From Calditrichota bacterium (GTDB lineage Bacteria > Zhuqueibacterota > Zhuqueibacteria > Zhuqueibacterales > Geothermadaptataceae): DNA of 5,780 bases. A model generated the notes under the pieces. The model had not been told where the DNA came from. It did no database searches and saw only the letters and a program-made list of their open reading frames with translations. The DNA is taken from positions 1 through 5,780 of the forward strand of contig QQUM01000183.1 of NCBI GenBank assembly GCA_008501545.1, written 5' to 3'. Shown here piece by piece: positions 5,672 to 5,780 of the stretch. The first letter of the stretch is position 1. Each line of letters opens with the position of its first letter. A program made the translations under genes and the position numbers.

Positions 5672-5780
5672 TTAGAGCCCATCACCGCCGTAGCGTGTCC
5701 AGGCCAGACCAGTCGCTTCCCCAATGGTCGGCTGGTCGAACCGTTTGCGATAAGTGTATTTATTAAGACCGAGATATTTT
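5672..5780 (-). CDS. lon: Lon protease, segment upstream of the in-frame stop (runs off right edge)
   Basis: The minus-strand frame from the right edge gives 35 residues: KYLGLNKYTYRKRF, then IGEATGLAWTRYGGDGL, then TAA at 5672-5674. TGLAWT followed by a GGD motif marks the start of the Lon proteolytic domain (compare TGLAWTEVGGD in E. coli and TGLAYTTVGGD in B. subtilis). It is in the same frame as the Lon sequence after the stop (IEVNGVEGKGGITLTG), so no frameshift is needed to explain the break. The N-terminal and AAA+ domains would lie beyond the right edge. Either lon is disrupted here or the stop is a base error in the assembly. Confidence 0.85.
   Translation of the reverse strand, partial: KYLGLNKYTYRKRFDQPTIGEATGLAWTRYGGDGL

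Overview
The window is a compact bacterial chromosome segment in which every gene I can support lies on the minus strand, so transcription runs from right to left. Base composition is moderate, with an AT-rich gap at about 590-690. The organism looks Gram-negative: the left-end gene encodes a lipoprotein, there is an NtrC-type sigma-54 activator, and Shine-Dalgarno sites are clear at several starts. I cannot name a phylum securely. A deep-branching environmental lineage (FCB group, Calditrichota or similar) is a guess from the overall gene mix only. TAA ends the regulator gene and TGA ends three others, so both are ordinary stop codons here.

Layout from right to left. The right edge holds the end of an ATP-dependent Lon protease. 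Its proteolytic domain is interrupted by an in-frame TAA at 5672-5674, although Lon similarity continues in the same frame on both sides and the Ser/Lys dyad survives downstream. Eight bases after lon comes engB (yihA/ysxC), a ribosome-assembly GTPase. Four bases further is a class V aminotransferase of the alanine-glyoxylate/serine aminotransferase type, whose Shine-Dalgarno overlaps the end of engB. An intrinsic terminator (about 3371-3410) closes this lon-engB-aminotransferase unit.

A second unit starts with a short-form D-3-phosphoglycerate dehydrogenase (serA-like, no ACT domain). Its start is best placed at 3234, and a perfect hairpin or palindrome lies in its leader. An NtrC-family response regulator (REC-AAA+-Fis HTH) follows 24 bases later, with no histidine kinase in view. 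A gap of about 480 bp comes next. It holds inverted repeats, TGCA-rich half-sites and a weak -24/-12-like sequence, and no credible gene. The left edge is the start of a lipoprotein with a DUF4397-like segment, which runs out of the window.

Together the genes cover protein quality control (Lon), ribosome assembly (EngB), the first two steps of serine synthesis (dehydrogenase plus a candidate transaminase, although a terminator separates them) and sigma-54-dependent regulation of unknown targets. I see no mobile element, CRISPR array, tRNA or rRNA. I also see no clear sign of an undescribed multi-gene system; the items most worth checking are the lon stop codon and the regulatory-looking gap at 406-882.
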